Below, piece by piece: positions 1 to 8,023 of a DNA stretch of 64,000 bases. Numbering within the stretch: position 1 is the first letter of the stretch; each line of letters begins with the position of its first letter. The notes under the pieces are model-generated. The model saw only the letters and a program-made list of their open reading frames with translations, ran no database searches and was not told the origin of the DNA. The stretch spans positions 321,772 through 385,771 of the forward strand of contig CBDCXE010000001.1 in NCBI GenBank assembly GCA_965223725.1, read 5' to 3'. The position numbers and the translations under genes are program-made. This DNA comes from CBDCXE01 sp965223725 [NCBI: Nitrospinota bacterium]. Lineage in GTDB: Bacteria > Nitrospinota_A > UBA7883.

Positions 1-891
1 GGGTATGTGCACGCTGTCAATGGTGTTGATTTCAGCATTGGCCATGGGCAGACGTTTGGCCTGGTGGGTGAATCTGGCTGTGGAAAATCAACCGCCGGCC
101 GGCTGGCCCTGAAACTGCTGAAACCAACCGAAGGTACCGTGAAGTTTGAAGGGGAAGATATCACCAATGCGTCCAGGGATAGGGTGCGCGAGCTACGCCA
201 GGAGATGCAGATAGTCTTCCAGGACCCTTACGCGTCGCTAAACCCCAGAATGACCGTCGGCGCCATTGTCACTGAGCCTTTCCATGTGCACAATATGGGC
301 AAGAAGAGCGAACGGATGGATATGGCGGCGGAGTTATTCAAAAAAGTTGGGCTTCGTCCGGAGAGTCTGGGCCGGTATCCCCACGAATTTTCCGGCGGGC
401 AGCGGCAACGGGTCGGCATAGCGCGCGCCATAGCATTGAAGCCAAAACTTATAGTTTGCGACGAGCCGGTCTCCGCTTTGGATGTGTCGGTGCAGGCGCA
501 GGTGATCAACCTGCTCATTGATTTACAAGAGAAAGATGGTGTAGCTTACATGTTGATATCCCATGACTTATCGGTTATCGAGCATATGTGTGATATCGTC
601 GCAGTGATGTATCTGGGCAAAATTGTAGAGATCGGCCCATCGGACAGAATCTACGACAACCCAGTCCACCCATACACAGAAGCGCTCTTATCTGCTACAC
701 CAGTGGCCGACCCGTCTGGCAAAAACCAAAAACGAATTATGTTGAAAGGCGATGTTCCAAACGCAATCAACCCACCATCGGGTTGCGTGTTCCACACCAG
801 GTGTCCGTTGAAGATACCTGACTGCAAAAAGATAGTCCCACAGCTGACCGATCGGGAACCGGAACATCGGGCCGCTTGCATCGTCCGGTAG
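1..891 (+). CDS. Oligopeptide/dipeptide ABC transporter ATP-binding protein (5' end missing)
   Basis: This is the nucleotide-binding subunit of an Opp/Dpp-type peptide importer. It hydrolyses ATP on the cytoplasmic side of the inner membrane. Visible motifs are Walker A (GESGCGKST), the Q-loop (VFQDPYASLNPR), the signature FSGGQRQR, Walker B (LIVCDEP) and the switch His in ISHDLSVIEH. The C-terminal oligopeptide-transporter extension follows (HPYTEALLSA and a Cys-containing CVFHTRCP segment). The reading frame is open to the window edge, with G-Y before the GTG at 7. In this family that Val lies inside the first beta strand (YVHAVNGVDF), so the gene starts upstream of base 1. No permease or binding-protein gene follows, so its partners should lie upstream. 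OppF-like placement is firm; the substrate is not known. Confidence 0.93.
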   Translation, partial: GYVHAVNGVDFSIGHGQTFGLVGESGCGKSTAGRLALKLLKPTEGTVKFEGEDITNASRDRVRELRQEMQIVFQDPYASLNPRMTVGAIVTEPFHVHNMGKKSERMDMAAELFKKVGLRPESLGRYPHEFSGGQRQRVGIARAIALKPKLIVCDEPVSALDVSVQAQVINLLIDLQEKDGVAYMLISHDLSVIEHMCDIVAVMYLGKIVEIGPSDRIYDNPVHPYTEALLSATPVADPSGKNQKRIMLKGDVPNAINPPSGCVFHTRCPLKIPDCKKIVPQLTDREPEHRAACIVR

Positions 892-1093
892 TTACTATTC
901 GACACATTGTTACTGTATGCGACATCATGAAAATAAAATATTGTAAAATGAAAAAATATAGTGCTTAATTATCAACAACATGCAGAGGCAATTAAATTGG
1001 TTTGTTTTTCTGCCATAAGGTACGGCTTTTGCCTATATCTGTGGCAGGGTTGCAAACTATAACATCAAAAACTTTAGCAAGGGCAAAAATAAC

Positions 1094-2089
1094 ATGGATG
1101 CAAGATTTGAAGTAGAACAGAAAGTTAGTAAAATAGGCGGACGAATCGTTGGGGGGCAACCGGGAAACAACCCACCTTTGATGATTGGCAACATGTTCTG
1201 GCCTGGTGACAAGATCGTCGAATCCCGCAAAGAAGGAAAATGGGACCGGGAGAAAGGAATCCAGCAGATTCGGCGGCTTGAAGAGCTGGAAAAAACGACA
1301 GGTCTTCCTTCATTGGTAGATATGGTTGCCAACACCGGCGACGAGATGAAAAGGTATATCGACTACTTTGTCGAGGCCACTGAAGAGTCACAAATGCCTT
1401 TCTCGTCCGACGCATACAAAACAGTTGTTAAGCGCCCTGCCGCCGAGCACGTCGCGTCTTTGGGCCAGATGGACCGATATCTTTACAACTCCCTGTCATT
1501 CTGGGAAAAAGATCTGGAAAAAGAGATCGAGGAAATCGCCAAGCTTGGCGTAAAGCACGTTGTTCTTGGCCTGTGGGACGCTCAGGACGATTTCTCTACT
1601 GGCCGGCTAAAATGCCTGGACGAAATGTGGAAACTTCTGGAGCCATACAATTTCGAGTCAATCCTTTGCGATTGCTCCGTTATGCATCTGCCAACATCGA
1701 TGATCTGCAACAACTCCATGACCCTGATCAAGCAGAAGCATGGTTTTCCATCTGGCTCCGGCCCTGCTAACGGTGTTTACATGTGGATGAAAGAGGCGAA
1801 AGAAATTGGCGGCATGGACGCGTTCCATGGTGTTGATGTGGCTACAGAGGCTGTTTCCTCCCTTGGCGCCGACTGGCTGATGTATGGACCGATCGACGCT
1901 TGTGACAGGATTTTCCCTGGTGTCGCTATTGCCCAGTGCAACTTTGCTTCCCAGGTTATGGATGAGTATAAAGAGCTCCCTGAAAATCCGAACCATCCTT
2001 TTAATCTGCTGTTCCCAGGGGTCGTGCAAGAGTTCCACGACAAGCTGGCTGGAGTAGAGAAAAAACGTAAATGGCTTAAAAAGAAATAA
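1094..2089 (+). CDS. MtrH-family methyltransferase (tetrahydromethanopterin S-methyltransferase subunit H-like)
   Basis: The protein has 331 residues and resembles the MtrH/MtgA family along its whole length. These are TIM-barrel enzymes that move a methyl group between a corrinoid protein and a tetrahydropterin or tetrahydrofolate. The family pattern shows as GGQPG near residue 20, then PGDKIVESRKEGKWD, the GFPSGSGPANG segment near residue 220, and GADWLMYGPI before the C terminus. In bacteria such proteins usually pair with a corrinoid protein and an MttB-type methyltransferase. Neither is visible here: the upstream gene is a peptide ABC ATPase and an intrinsic terminator follows. The start has an AAGGG-like ribosome site. 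The family call is firm. Methyl donor and acceptor are unknown, and methyl-THF is only the likeliest acceptor in a bacterium. Confidence 0.85.
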   Translation: MDARFEVEQKVSKIGGRIVGGQPGNNPPLMIGNMFWPGDKIVESRKEGKWDREKGIQQIRRLEELEKTTGLPSLVDMVANTGDEMKRYIDYFVEATEESQMPFSSDAYKTVVKRPAAEHVASLGQMDRYLYNSLSFWEKDLEKEIEEIAKLGVKHVVLGLWDAQDDFSTGRLKCLDEMWKLLEPYNFESILCDCSVMHLPTSMICNNSMTLIKQKHGFPSGSGPANGVYMWMKEAKEIGGMDAFHGVDVATEAVSSLGADWLMYGPIDACDRIFPGVAIAQCNFASQVMDEYKELPENPNHPFNLLFPGVVQEFHDKLAGVEKKRKWLKKK

Positions 2090-2116
2090 GCTGTTTAAGC
2101 AAGAACGTTAATTCGC

Positions 2117-2143
2117 AAAAAGGGTGTCGGAAGGCGCCTTTTT
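2117..2143 (+). terminator. Intrinsic terminator after the MtrH-like gene
   Basis: An AAAAAGG...CCTTTTT stem carries an inner GTC-GGAA-GGC hairpin and ends in a T run, 28 bases after the stop codon. It should end the MtrH-like transcript. Confidence 0.6.
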
Positions 2144-2330
2144 ATATTATATTAGCTGCAAGTAAATTCAGCTGGTATTATGTGATGAGAAGCGAAAGGG
2201 AGATGCCCTTTTTGTGGTTGACGATGATAAGAGCGTTTTCGAACGTATAACCTGCCGGCCAGGCGCTGTGTGAATAAATATGACCGCCTGATGACCTGAA
2301 ATTTTATAAATTTCTGGTTACCCTATTTTC
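2144..2330. other. Intergenic stretch with a possible response-regulator remnant
   Basis: No intact gene is visible. A short plus-strand frame ending at the TGA at 2271-2273 reads ALFVVDDDKSVFERI, which looks like the first beta strand and acidic pocket of a response-regulator receiver domain. It has no start codon and stops after about 20 residues. It may be a decayed fragment or chance. Confidence 0.25.
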
Positions 2331-2663
2331 ATGACTATCAGCAAGAGCGAAAAACAGTATCAAAAAATAGCAGAGCTTTTTGTATCCAGCGAAACCGACG
2401 TAGAGCATGGTCGAATGATGAGTTCGCCCGCTATAACTTGCAATGGTAAAGTGTTCGCGTTTTATTATAACAAAATGGATTCTATCTGTTGCAAGCTGGG
2501 AAAAGAATACGACATTACGGGCCTGGGCGTGAAAAAGTATGAGCTGCTCAATCCGTTCAAAAACAAACCACCGATGGCAGGTTGGTATGTCGTGCCGATG
2601 GAGTACAAAACAAAATGGGAGAAGCTGGCTAAAGAGGCTTTGAAAATAATGCGCAACGGCTAG
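2331..2663 (+). CDS. TfoX N-terminal-domain-like protein
   Basis: This 110-residue protein has the pattern of the TfoX/Sxy N-terminal domain alone. It has GRMMSSPAITCNGKVFAF near residue 27, a central beta-rich part, the PFKNKPPMAGWYVVP segment and a final helix (WEKLAKEALKIM). TfoX/Sxy controls competence genes in gammaproteobacteria, but stand-alone domains are widespread and mostly uncharacterised, so no competence role is claimed. The gene converges on the diguanylate cyclase gene and overlaps its end by 4 bases. The ribosome site is weak. Confidence 0.7.
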   Translation: MTISKSEKQYQKIAELFVSSETDVEHGRMMSSPAITCNGKVFAFYYNKMDSICCKLGKEYDITGLGVKKYELLNPFKNKPPMAGWYVVPMEYKTKWEKLAKEALKIMRNG

Positions 2664-4429
2664 GTTGCCATTTTCTCCGCTCTATTCTCATCCAGAATAA
2701 CCACATTATTCCGGCCGTTTTCTTTTGCTTTGTACATCGCCTGGTCTGCGTTTTGTAACATTTTATCGAGCGTATCTATTTTTTCGGTTTTCGTCGACAC
2801 ACCAAAACTGGATGTAAAGCTGATTTTTGAATCATCAACCTTGAAGGAATAATTTTCGATGTTTTTGCGCAAACGCTCTGCTATATCAACAGCCAGGTCA
2901 TCATCCGTCTCTGGTAACAAGATAGCGAATTCCTCGCCTCCTATTCTTGCGATAAGATCAACTTCCCTGAATCCATCACTAAGTATACGGGCGAGATGCT
3001 GCAAAGCTTTATCCCCAACGATATGGCCGTAAGTATCATTGATATTTTTAAAGTGGTCGATATCAAGGGTGATCAATGAGAGTGAATGCCCAAACCGGTT
3101 GCACCTTATAACTTCGTGTGCGCCAACCTCATGAAATGCCCGCCGGTTGTACAGACCGGTGAGCGAATCTGTCATGGCCATCTTTTCCGCTCTCCTTTTT
3201 TCATTTTCCAGCGAGCCTATGCGATCGCCAAGCGCCATGGAAAGAAGTATATTATCTAAGAAAAACCCGATTTCCATTGAATTGAGCGTGAACACATTCC
3301 ATGGCAATATATCCTGCAACATTAATGATGAAATCAGAAAAGCGCCGGCAGGAAAATTCCATGCAACAGCATAATATCTGGCTCCCGGCGCCCTCAGCCA
3401 CCAAAAACGAGCCCCTGTTATGGCTAATGACACAGCAAGGATAAATAATATAAATGTACCCGATATTGTCATACGGGCCGGGCTTGGGTCTATTAACGCC
3501 CATAACCCAAGGATGAATATCGTCGAAAACACCAGCAGAAGAAAGCAATCAAATTTTCTGGAACGATTGGCGGTATCCAGGAATCTCCGGGTAAACAAAA
3601 ATGCGGCCAGCGCCATCAACACGACCGCTTGATGCAGTTGATAGCTCACTTCGCTAAATGTCAATGATGGGCTCAGATATAAAAGCTCACCCTTTTTAAC
3701 AATGAGCAAATAGAGAGATGTAAATGCGTATATGGTATATAAAATATAGCTGGTATCGCGCAAGGTGAAATAAATAAACAAGTTATACAGCGCCAACGCC
3801 AGCATCCCACCCCATACCACACCGTAGAATATCCATTTGTAAAAGCTGGTTTTCTGCGCTGTTATTTCATCTGAAATCCATACTTTTTGTAATGTGGGTG
3901 TTTGGCCGATTCTCAAATACATAGTCAAAGTCTCTTCTGGCTCGACTATTATCCGATGAAAATATACGTTTGGAATAAAGCTCCGGTCCCCACCCGGCGC
4001 ATCTATTCCATTGAAGGCAGATTCCCACAAGCCACTGCCGCGCAAAAGATGAATATCGAAAATATTAACAACCGCAACCCAGTTTTCGACAACTATCCCG
4101 ATATGCTCATTAGTTGTATTTATAATTTCTAACCGGAGCCAGTATATGGAAGGGTCAGCAACCAGATACCCCTTTATAGATAGATCGGACATTTTGACAA
4201 AGTTGTTTTCAAACGTGGGATCCGCGACCTGGTCGATGGTCAGGGACGCGCTTTGATCTATATAGATATCAGCAGAATCGCTGAGTTTTATATGTTTACG
4301 GGCTTTATCCACAAGTAAAGTTGAGGGTGCGGTCGCTTCAGAATTTACCGTAAAAGGCGATAAAATCCCCGTTGACAATGAAAAGGCGATAACAGGCAGT
4401 AATCGCAAGAGAACAGAACTACTATACAT
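2660..4429 (-). CDS. 7TMR-DISM membrane sensor with GGDEF domain (diguanylate cyclase)
   Basis: The protein has 589 residues. A signal sequence is followed by a periplasmic 7TMR-DISMED2-like sensing domain (about 35-190), seven membrane helices (about 200-400), a short linker and a GGDEF domain (about 415-580). The active-site motif is GGEEF at 497-501. Five residues before it lies REVD (488-491), matching the RxxD product-inhibition I-site. It should therefore make c-di-GMP from two GTP in response to an extracytoplasmic ligand and be feedback inhibited. There is no EAL domain. It is encoded alone, converging with the TfoX_N gene, and its ligand cannot be inferred from the neighbours. Confidence 0.93.
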   Translation of the reverse strand: MYSSSVLLRLLPVIAFSLSTGILSPFTVNSEATAPSTLLVDKARKHIKLSDSADIYIDQSASLTIDQVADPTFENNFVKMSDLSIKGYLVADPSIYWLRLEIINTTNEHIGIVVENWVAVVNIFDIHLLRGSGLWESAFNGIDAPGGDRSFIPNVYFHRIIVEPEETLTMYLRIGQTPTLQKVWISDEITAQKTSFYKWIFYGVVWGGMLALALYNLFIYFTLRDTSYILYTIYAFTSLYLLIVKKGELLYLSPSLTFSEVSYQLHQAVVLMALAAFLFTRRFLDTANRSRKFDCFLLLVFSTIFILGLWALIDPSPARMTISGTFILFILAVSLAITGARFWWLRAPGARYYAVAWNFPAGAFLISSLMLQDILPWNVFTLNSMEIGFFLDNILLSMALGDRIGSLENEKRRAEKMAMTDSLTGLYNRRAFHEVGAHEVIRCNRFGHSLSLITLDIDHFKNINDTYGHIVGDKALQHLARILSDGFREVDLIARIGGEEFAILLPETDDDLAVDIAERLRKNIENYSFKVDDSKISFTSSFGVSTKTEKIDTLDKMLQNADQAMYKAKENGRNNVVILDENRAEKMAT

Positions 4430-4491
4430 CAGGCTCCTGTTGTGGTAATACTAGGCTTCCACTATCAAGATATCAAAATAGCCTAATATTT

Positions 4492-5349
4492 TCAATCAAA
4501 TCGCTTAGCGTTAAATCGCATTAGCTCTAAATAGTTCATCCTCCCCGGCGCCCCTCCAATAGGATCAATAGTGACCACTTCTACACCGGTTTCCGCAGCA
4601 ATAGTCTCGCCCAACGCTTTGGAAAACTGCGGCTCTACCATAACAGCTATAGCGCCTGACTGCTTCATTTCCTTTACCAAACGAACCATATGCTTCGCCG
4701 AAGGCTCTTTACCGGCAGATTCTTCTATAACACCAACAAGTTCAAGATTATAGCGCCGGGCAAAATATTCCCAGGAGTTGTGATATGTAACAAATCCACC
4801 TTTCACATCATCAAGCATGCCTTTGATCTCATTATCCAGAGCTTCCAGCTCCTTTATATAGCTATCGGTCCGGCTTTTTATTTCCTGGGTATGATCAGGC
4901 AATTTTTTTATCAGCTCGTTTGCCAGCATTTTTGTCACATCAATCATAATTACAGGGTCAAGCCAGTAATGGGGATTGACCGTATGATGATGGTCATGAC
5001 CATCGACGTCATCATTTTCTTCAATGACCGAATGAACAACACTGGAACAATCAACTATCGCAGTTTCTACACCGGCTGAATCTATCATGCCACCCAGCCA
5101 ATGATCCAACGACAGCCCAACCTTAACGACCATATCGGAGTCTGCGATCGTCCGCATATCTCCAGGTGTGGGCTCATAGGTGTGGGGGCCTTGCCCCGGG
5201 TCGAGCAGTGTCGTCACTTCCACCAGATCGCCGCCGACATTTTCAACAACATCCGCCAACGGGAATATTGTAGCAGAAACATTAAGCCGTCCAGCGCCAG
5301 CGGGCGCAGCTATTGCAAATATTATCAACAATATTATAGTTATGCGCAT
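4492..5349 (-). CDS. znuA: Zinc/manganese ABC transporter substrate-binding protein (ZnuA-like)
   Basis: This is a periplasmic cluster A-I metal-binding protein of 285 residues with a signal peptide (MRITIILLIIFAIAAPAGAG). Metal ligands typical of the family are visible: the His in GPHTYEP, the His in NPHYWLDP, the His in TYHNSWEYF and the Asp in TIDPIGG. A His/Asp-rich loop (DGHDHHH) precedes the second ligand, as in zinc-specific members. An in-frame TTG at 5385 lies further upstream, but the ATG at 5349 puts the signal peptide right at the N terminus and is preferred. No permease or ATPase gene is nearby, so the rest of the importer must be elsewhere. Confidence 0.9.
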   Translation of the reverse strand: MRITIILLIIFAIAAPAGAGRLNVSATIFPLADVVENVGGDLVEVTTLLDPGQGPHTYEPTPGDMRTIADSDMVVKVGLSLDHWLGGMIDSAGVETAIVDCSSVVHSVIEENDDVDGHDHHHTVNPHYWLDPVIMIDVTKMLANELIKKLPDHTQEIKSRTDSYIKELEALDNEIKGMLDDVKGGFVTYHNSWEYFARRYNLELVGVIEESAGKEPSAKHMVRLVKEMKQSGAIAVMVEPQFSKALGETIAAETGVEVVTIDPIGGAPGRMNYLELMRFNAKRFD

Positions 5350-5453
5350 AGAGTAAAATGATAAAACATAATATGAAAAATGCAACCGTACATGACAAAC
5401 AATACTCTAGAAGTTTCTGAAACGCCAGCTTAATTCAGCCCACAGAAATTGCT

Positions 5454-5483
5454 TTGACATATCGATATATTAGGTAATAATAC
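5454..5483 (+). promoter_or_regulatory. Candidate sigma-70 promoter for the first repeat-protein gene
   Basis: A perfect -35 box TTGACA (5454-5459) is followed by an 18-base AT-rich spacer and TAATAC (5478-5483). It lies 57 bases before the ATG. The -10 box is poor, so the exact start is uncertain. Confidence 0.4.
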
Positions 5484-5539
5484 AAGCATACGCTGTACAT
5501 ATCGGTTTCTGGGTATACTGCTCATAGGGAGGGTAGATA

Positions 5540-7936
5540 ATGGGTAATCATAATAAATTACGGTTTATCACTTTCAGCATGTATATGCACTTTCACCCTG
5601 TAAAGCTGCTTATTACCCTTGCTATGTGCGCAATAGTCATACCATCCAACACCGCTGCCGCAACCTACAATGTCACCACAACCTTGGACCCGCCTCCTGG
5701 CGCTTGCTTACCTGCCGACTGTTCATTGCGGGAAGCCATAGGCGCTGCAAACTCTGACGCTGGTGGGGATATTATCAACATACCTGCGGGATTATATCGT
5801 ATTCACAGGGCCGGGCCGGATGAAGACGCTAACCTTACCGGTGATTTCGATATAGTAGAAAGCGTCGCCATAGTAGGCGCCGGGGCCGGCTCCACTATCA
5901 TCGATGGCAACCTGCTTGATCGTGTATTCCATATCCCTGGGGCGGCGACGGTTGTATCCATATCCGGCCTTACCATACAAAACGGCGTCAGTCAGGGCGG
6001 GGGTATTCAGCATCGATCCGGCACGCTGAATATTGCCAATTCCGTGATAAGAAATAACACGTCTGGCTTTGGCGGGGGCGGTATATTCAACGACACGGGC
6101 ACTATCAATATAACCAATTCCACTATCAGCGGCAACACCGCCGTCGCAGGGGGTGGGATTGAAAATTATGATGGTGTGGTAGTCATAACGAATTCAATAA
6201 TAAGTGGTAATAAGACGATAGGTAACGACGGTGGCGGCATTTACAACGACAATAATACAGTCAAGTTAGTCAACTCCACTGTCAGCGGGAACGTGGCAAG
6301 GAACGGCGGTGGCATAACCATTTACAACGGTCAATTAATAATTATCAACTCAAAGATTAAAAACAATTCGGCCACCACAGCGGGTGGCGGTATTTATGGT
6401 TTTGGCAGTTACACTACTCAAATCGAAAATGCTTCCATCAGCGCCAACAATGCCAACGCGGGTCCTGGTGGCGGCGTTTATTTCAATAATGGTTTGCACA
6501 TAATCAGCAAGACCACTATCAACGATAACTCCGCGGCCAATACGTCGGGCGGCGTGTATAACAATGCAGGTACGGCGAGCTTTGTAAACAGTACAATAAG
6601 CAATAATACCGCCACGTTTGGCGGCGGAGGAATAAAAAACCATAGCGGCAGCGGTTTGTATTTATATAATTCCACCATAACAAAAAACACTTCCACATTT
6701 GGCGGCGGAGGTGTTGAAAATTCGGGCACAGTCTGGTCGCACAGTAGTATAGTTGCAAACCAGACAACCGGCGGCGATTGTAATGGCGCTTTGAATTTCA
6801 CCAGCTATAGCATGGATAGCGATAGCACCTGCGGTTTCACGGGGACTGGTGATATACAGAACGCTAATCCTCGGTTGGGTCCTTTGGCTTACAACGGTGG
6901 GCGGACGAAGACGCATGCTTTGTATGCCAGTTCTCCTGCTGTGGACAAGGGGTCGTGCGTCAACGCCACCGACCAGCGGGGTGTGTTCCGCCCTATCAGC
7001 CGGTGCGATATCGGGGCGTACGAAGTCAGCAACGCGCCCAACGACTTCAACGGCGATGGCAGGTCGGATGTGTTGCGCAAGTATATCCCGGATGGCCGCA
7101 CCGTTGTCTGGACCATGGCTGGCCGCACTGTGGCGCTGGCTCAATGGACTTCCATGTTCAACAATCTCAACTGGGAGGTGGTGGGTTTTGGCGACTTCAA
7201 CGGCGACCGTAAGATCGACATCCTGTGGCGCTACAAACCGGACGGTCGTACCCTGATCTGGTTCATGTCGGGCAAAACAGTGCTGGGCGCGCAATGGACC
7301 TCGCTGCATTTCAACAACAACTGGGCAGTGTCTGGTGTGGGGGACTCCAACGGCGATGGCCGCGCTGATGTGGTCTGGCGCTACAAGCCTGATGGCCGAA
7401 CGTTGATCCGGTTTATGTCTGGCAGCACTGTGGCGGCCAGCCAATGGACGACGATGTTCAACAATATTAATTGGGCTGTGGCAGGTGTTGGTGATTTCAA
7501 CAACGATGGCCGTGTAGACATCCTCTGGTTGTACAAGCCTGACGGCCGGACGTTGCTGTGGACGATGTCTGGCAGCACTGTGGCGTTGGTTCAATGGACG
7601 ACGATGTTCAATAACCTCAACTGGGAGATCGTTGGAGTGGGGGACGTCAACAACGACAGCAAGCTGGATATATTGTGGCGTTACAAGCCGGACGGGCGTA
7701 CGCTGATCTGGTTCATGAACGGCAATGTTGTGTTGGGTGTTAAATGGACGTCGATGTTTTTCAATAACAGTTGGGCTGTGGCCAGGCTGGGCGACCACAA
7801 CGGCGACCGGCGGTCGGACATATTGTGGAAATACAAACCAGACGGTCGGACATTGCTGTGGACCATGTCCGGCAGCACAGTAGCCGCCAGCCAATGGACA
7901 ACAAAACTGTATAACAACCAATGGACCGTGGAGTAG
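5540..7936 (+). CDS. Secreted CSLREA / beta-helix / FG-GAP-repeat protein
   Basis: The protein has 798 residues. GGGAGG eight bases before the ATG fixes the start. A long n-region and hydrophobic core form the signal peptide. A CSLREA domain follows (CSLREAIGAANSD), then a right-handed parallel beta-helix of repeated GGGI(Y)N and N(S)TISGN turns (about 130-430, similar in style to chlamydial Pmp repeats). Next comes a choice-of-anchor-Q-like segment (YNGGRTKTHALYASSPAVDKG, then CDIGAYE). It ends with six 50-residue FG-GAP/VCBS-type units (DxNxDxxxD Ca-binding loop, WRYKPDGRT core). No sorting signal or membrane anchor is visible. The likely role is a secreted or surface protein involved in binding, by inference only. 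It lies 87 bases before a second protein with the same ending. Confidence 0.85.
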   Translation: MGNHNKLRFITFSMYMHFHPVKLLITLAMCAIVIPSNTAAATYNVTTTLDPPPGACLPADCSLREAIGAANSDAGGDIINIPAGLYRIHRAGPDEDANLTGDFDIVESVAIVGAGAGSTIIDGNLLDRVFHIPGAATVVSISGLTIQNGVSQGGGIQHRSGTLNIANSVIRNNTSGFGGGGIFNDTGTINITNSTISGNTAVAGGGIENYDGVVVITNSIISGNKTIGNDGGGIYNDNNTVKLVNSTVSGNVARNGGGITIYNGQLIIINSKIKNNSATTAGGGIYGFGSYTTQIENASISANNANAGPGGGVYFNNGLHIISKTTINDNSAANTSGGVYNNAGTASFVNSTISNNTATFGGGGIKNHSGSGLYLYNSTITKNTSTFGGGGVENSGTVWSHSSIVANQTTGGDCNGALNFTSYSMDSDSTCGFTGTGDIQNANPRLGPLAYNGGRTKTHALYASSPAVDKGSCVNATDQRGVFRPISRCDIGAYEVSNAPNDFNGDGRSDVLRKYIPDGRTVVWTMAGRTVALAQWTSMFNNLNWEVVGFGDFNGDRKIDILWRYKPDGRTLIWFMSGKTVLGAQWTSLHFNNNWAVSGVGDSNGDGRADVVWRYKPDGRTLIRFMSGSTVAASQWTTMFNNINWAVAGVGDFNNDGRVDILWLYKPDGRTLLWTMSGSTVALVQWTTMFNNLNWEIVGVGDVNNDSKLDILWRYKPDGRTLIWFMNGNVVLGVKWTSMFFNNSWAVARLGDHNGDRRSDILWKYKPDGRTLLWTMSGSTVAASQWTTKLYNNQWTVE
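7043..7936 (+). repeat. Six-unit 150-bp coding repeat cassette (copy 1)
   Basis: There are six tandem units of 50 codons; the last is cut to 47 codons plus the stop, 894 bases in all. Each unit reads D-x-N-x-D-x-x-x-D-(I/V)-(L/V)-W-x-Y-K-P-D-G-R-T followed by a variable part and N-x-x-W. The first unit has LRKY in place of LWRY. The same cassette with the same total length closes the genes at 8024 and 27571. Confidence 0.9.
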
Positions 7937-8023
7937 TTGCATACTATATGGACTGATTAAAGAATAACCAAGTAATTAGATAATATTATTTTCCGGGCGC
8001 TCAGCCCGTTGGGAGATAGATAA

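Noticed and set aside
7-9. GTG as the start of the ABC ATPase
   Set aside because: The frame is open to base 1 and the family needs an earlier strand, so this Val is internal.
7043-7936. Regular repeats that could suggest a CRISPR or satellite array
   Set aside because: The period is 150 bases, the frame is open throughout and differences are mostly at third positions or conservative. It is coding repeat, not an array of spacers.
6662-7942. A 426-codon open frame on the minus strand opposite the repeat tail
   Set aside because: It lies entirely antisense to the 5540 gene. The same codon pattern repeats every 150 bases, so the absence of stops is a by-product of the repeats. It has no ribosome site or domain.
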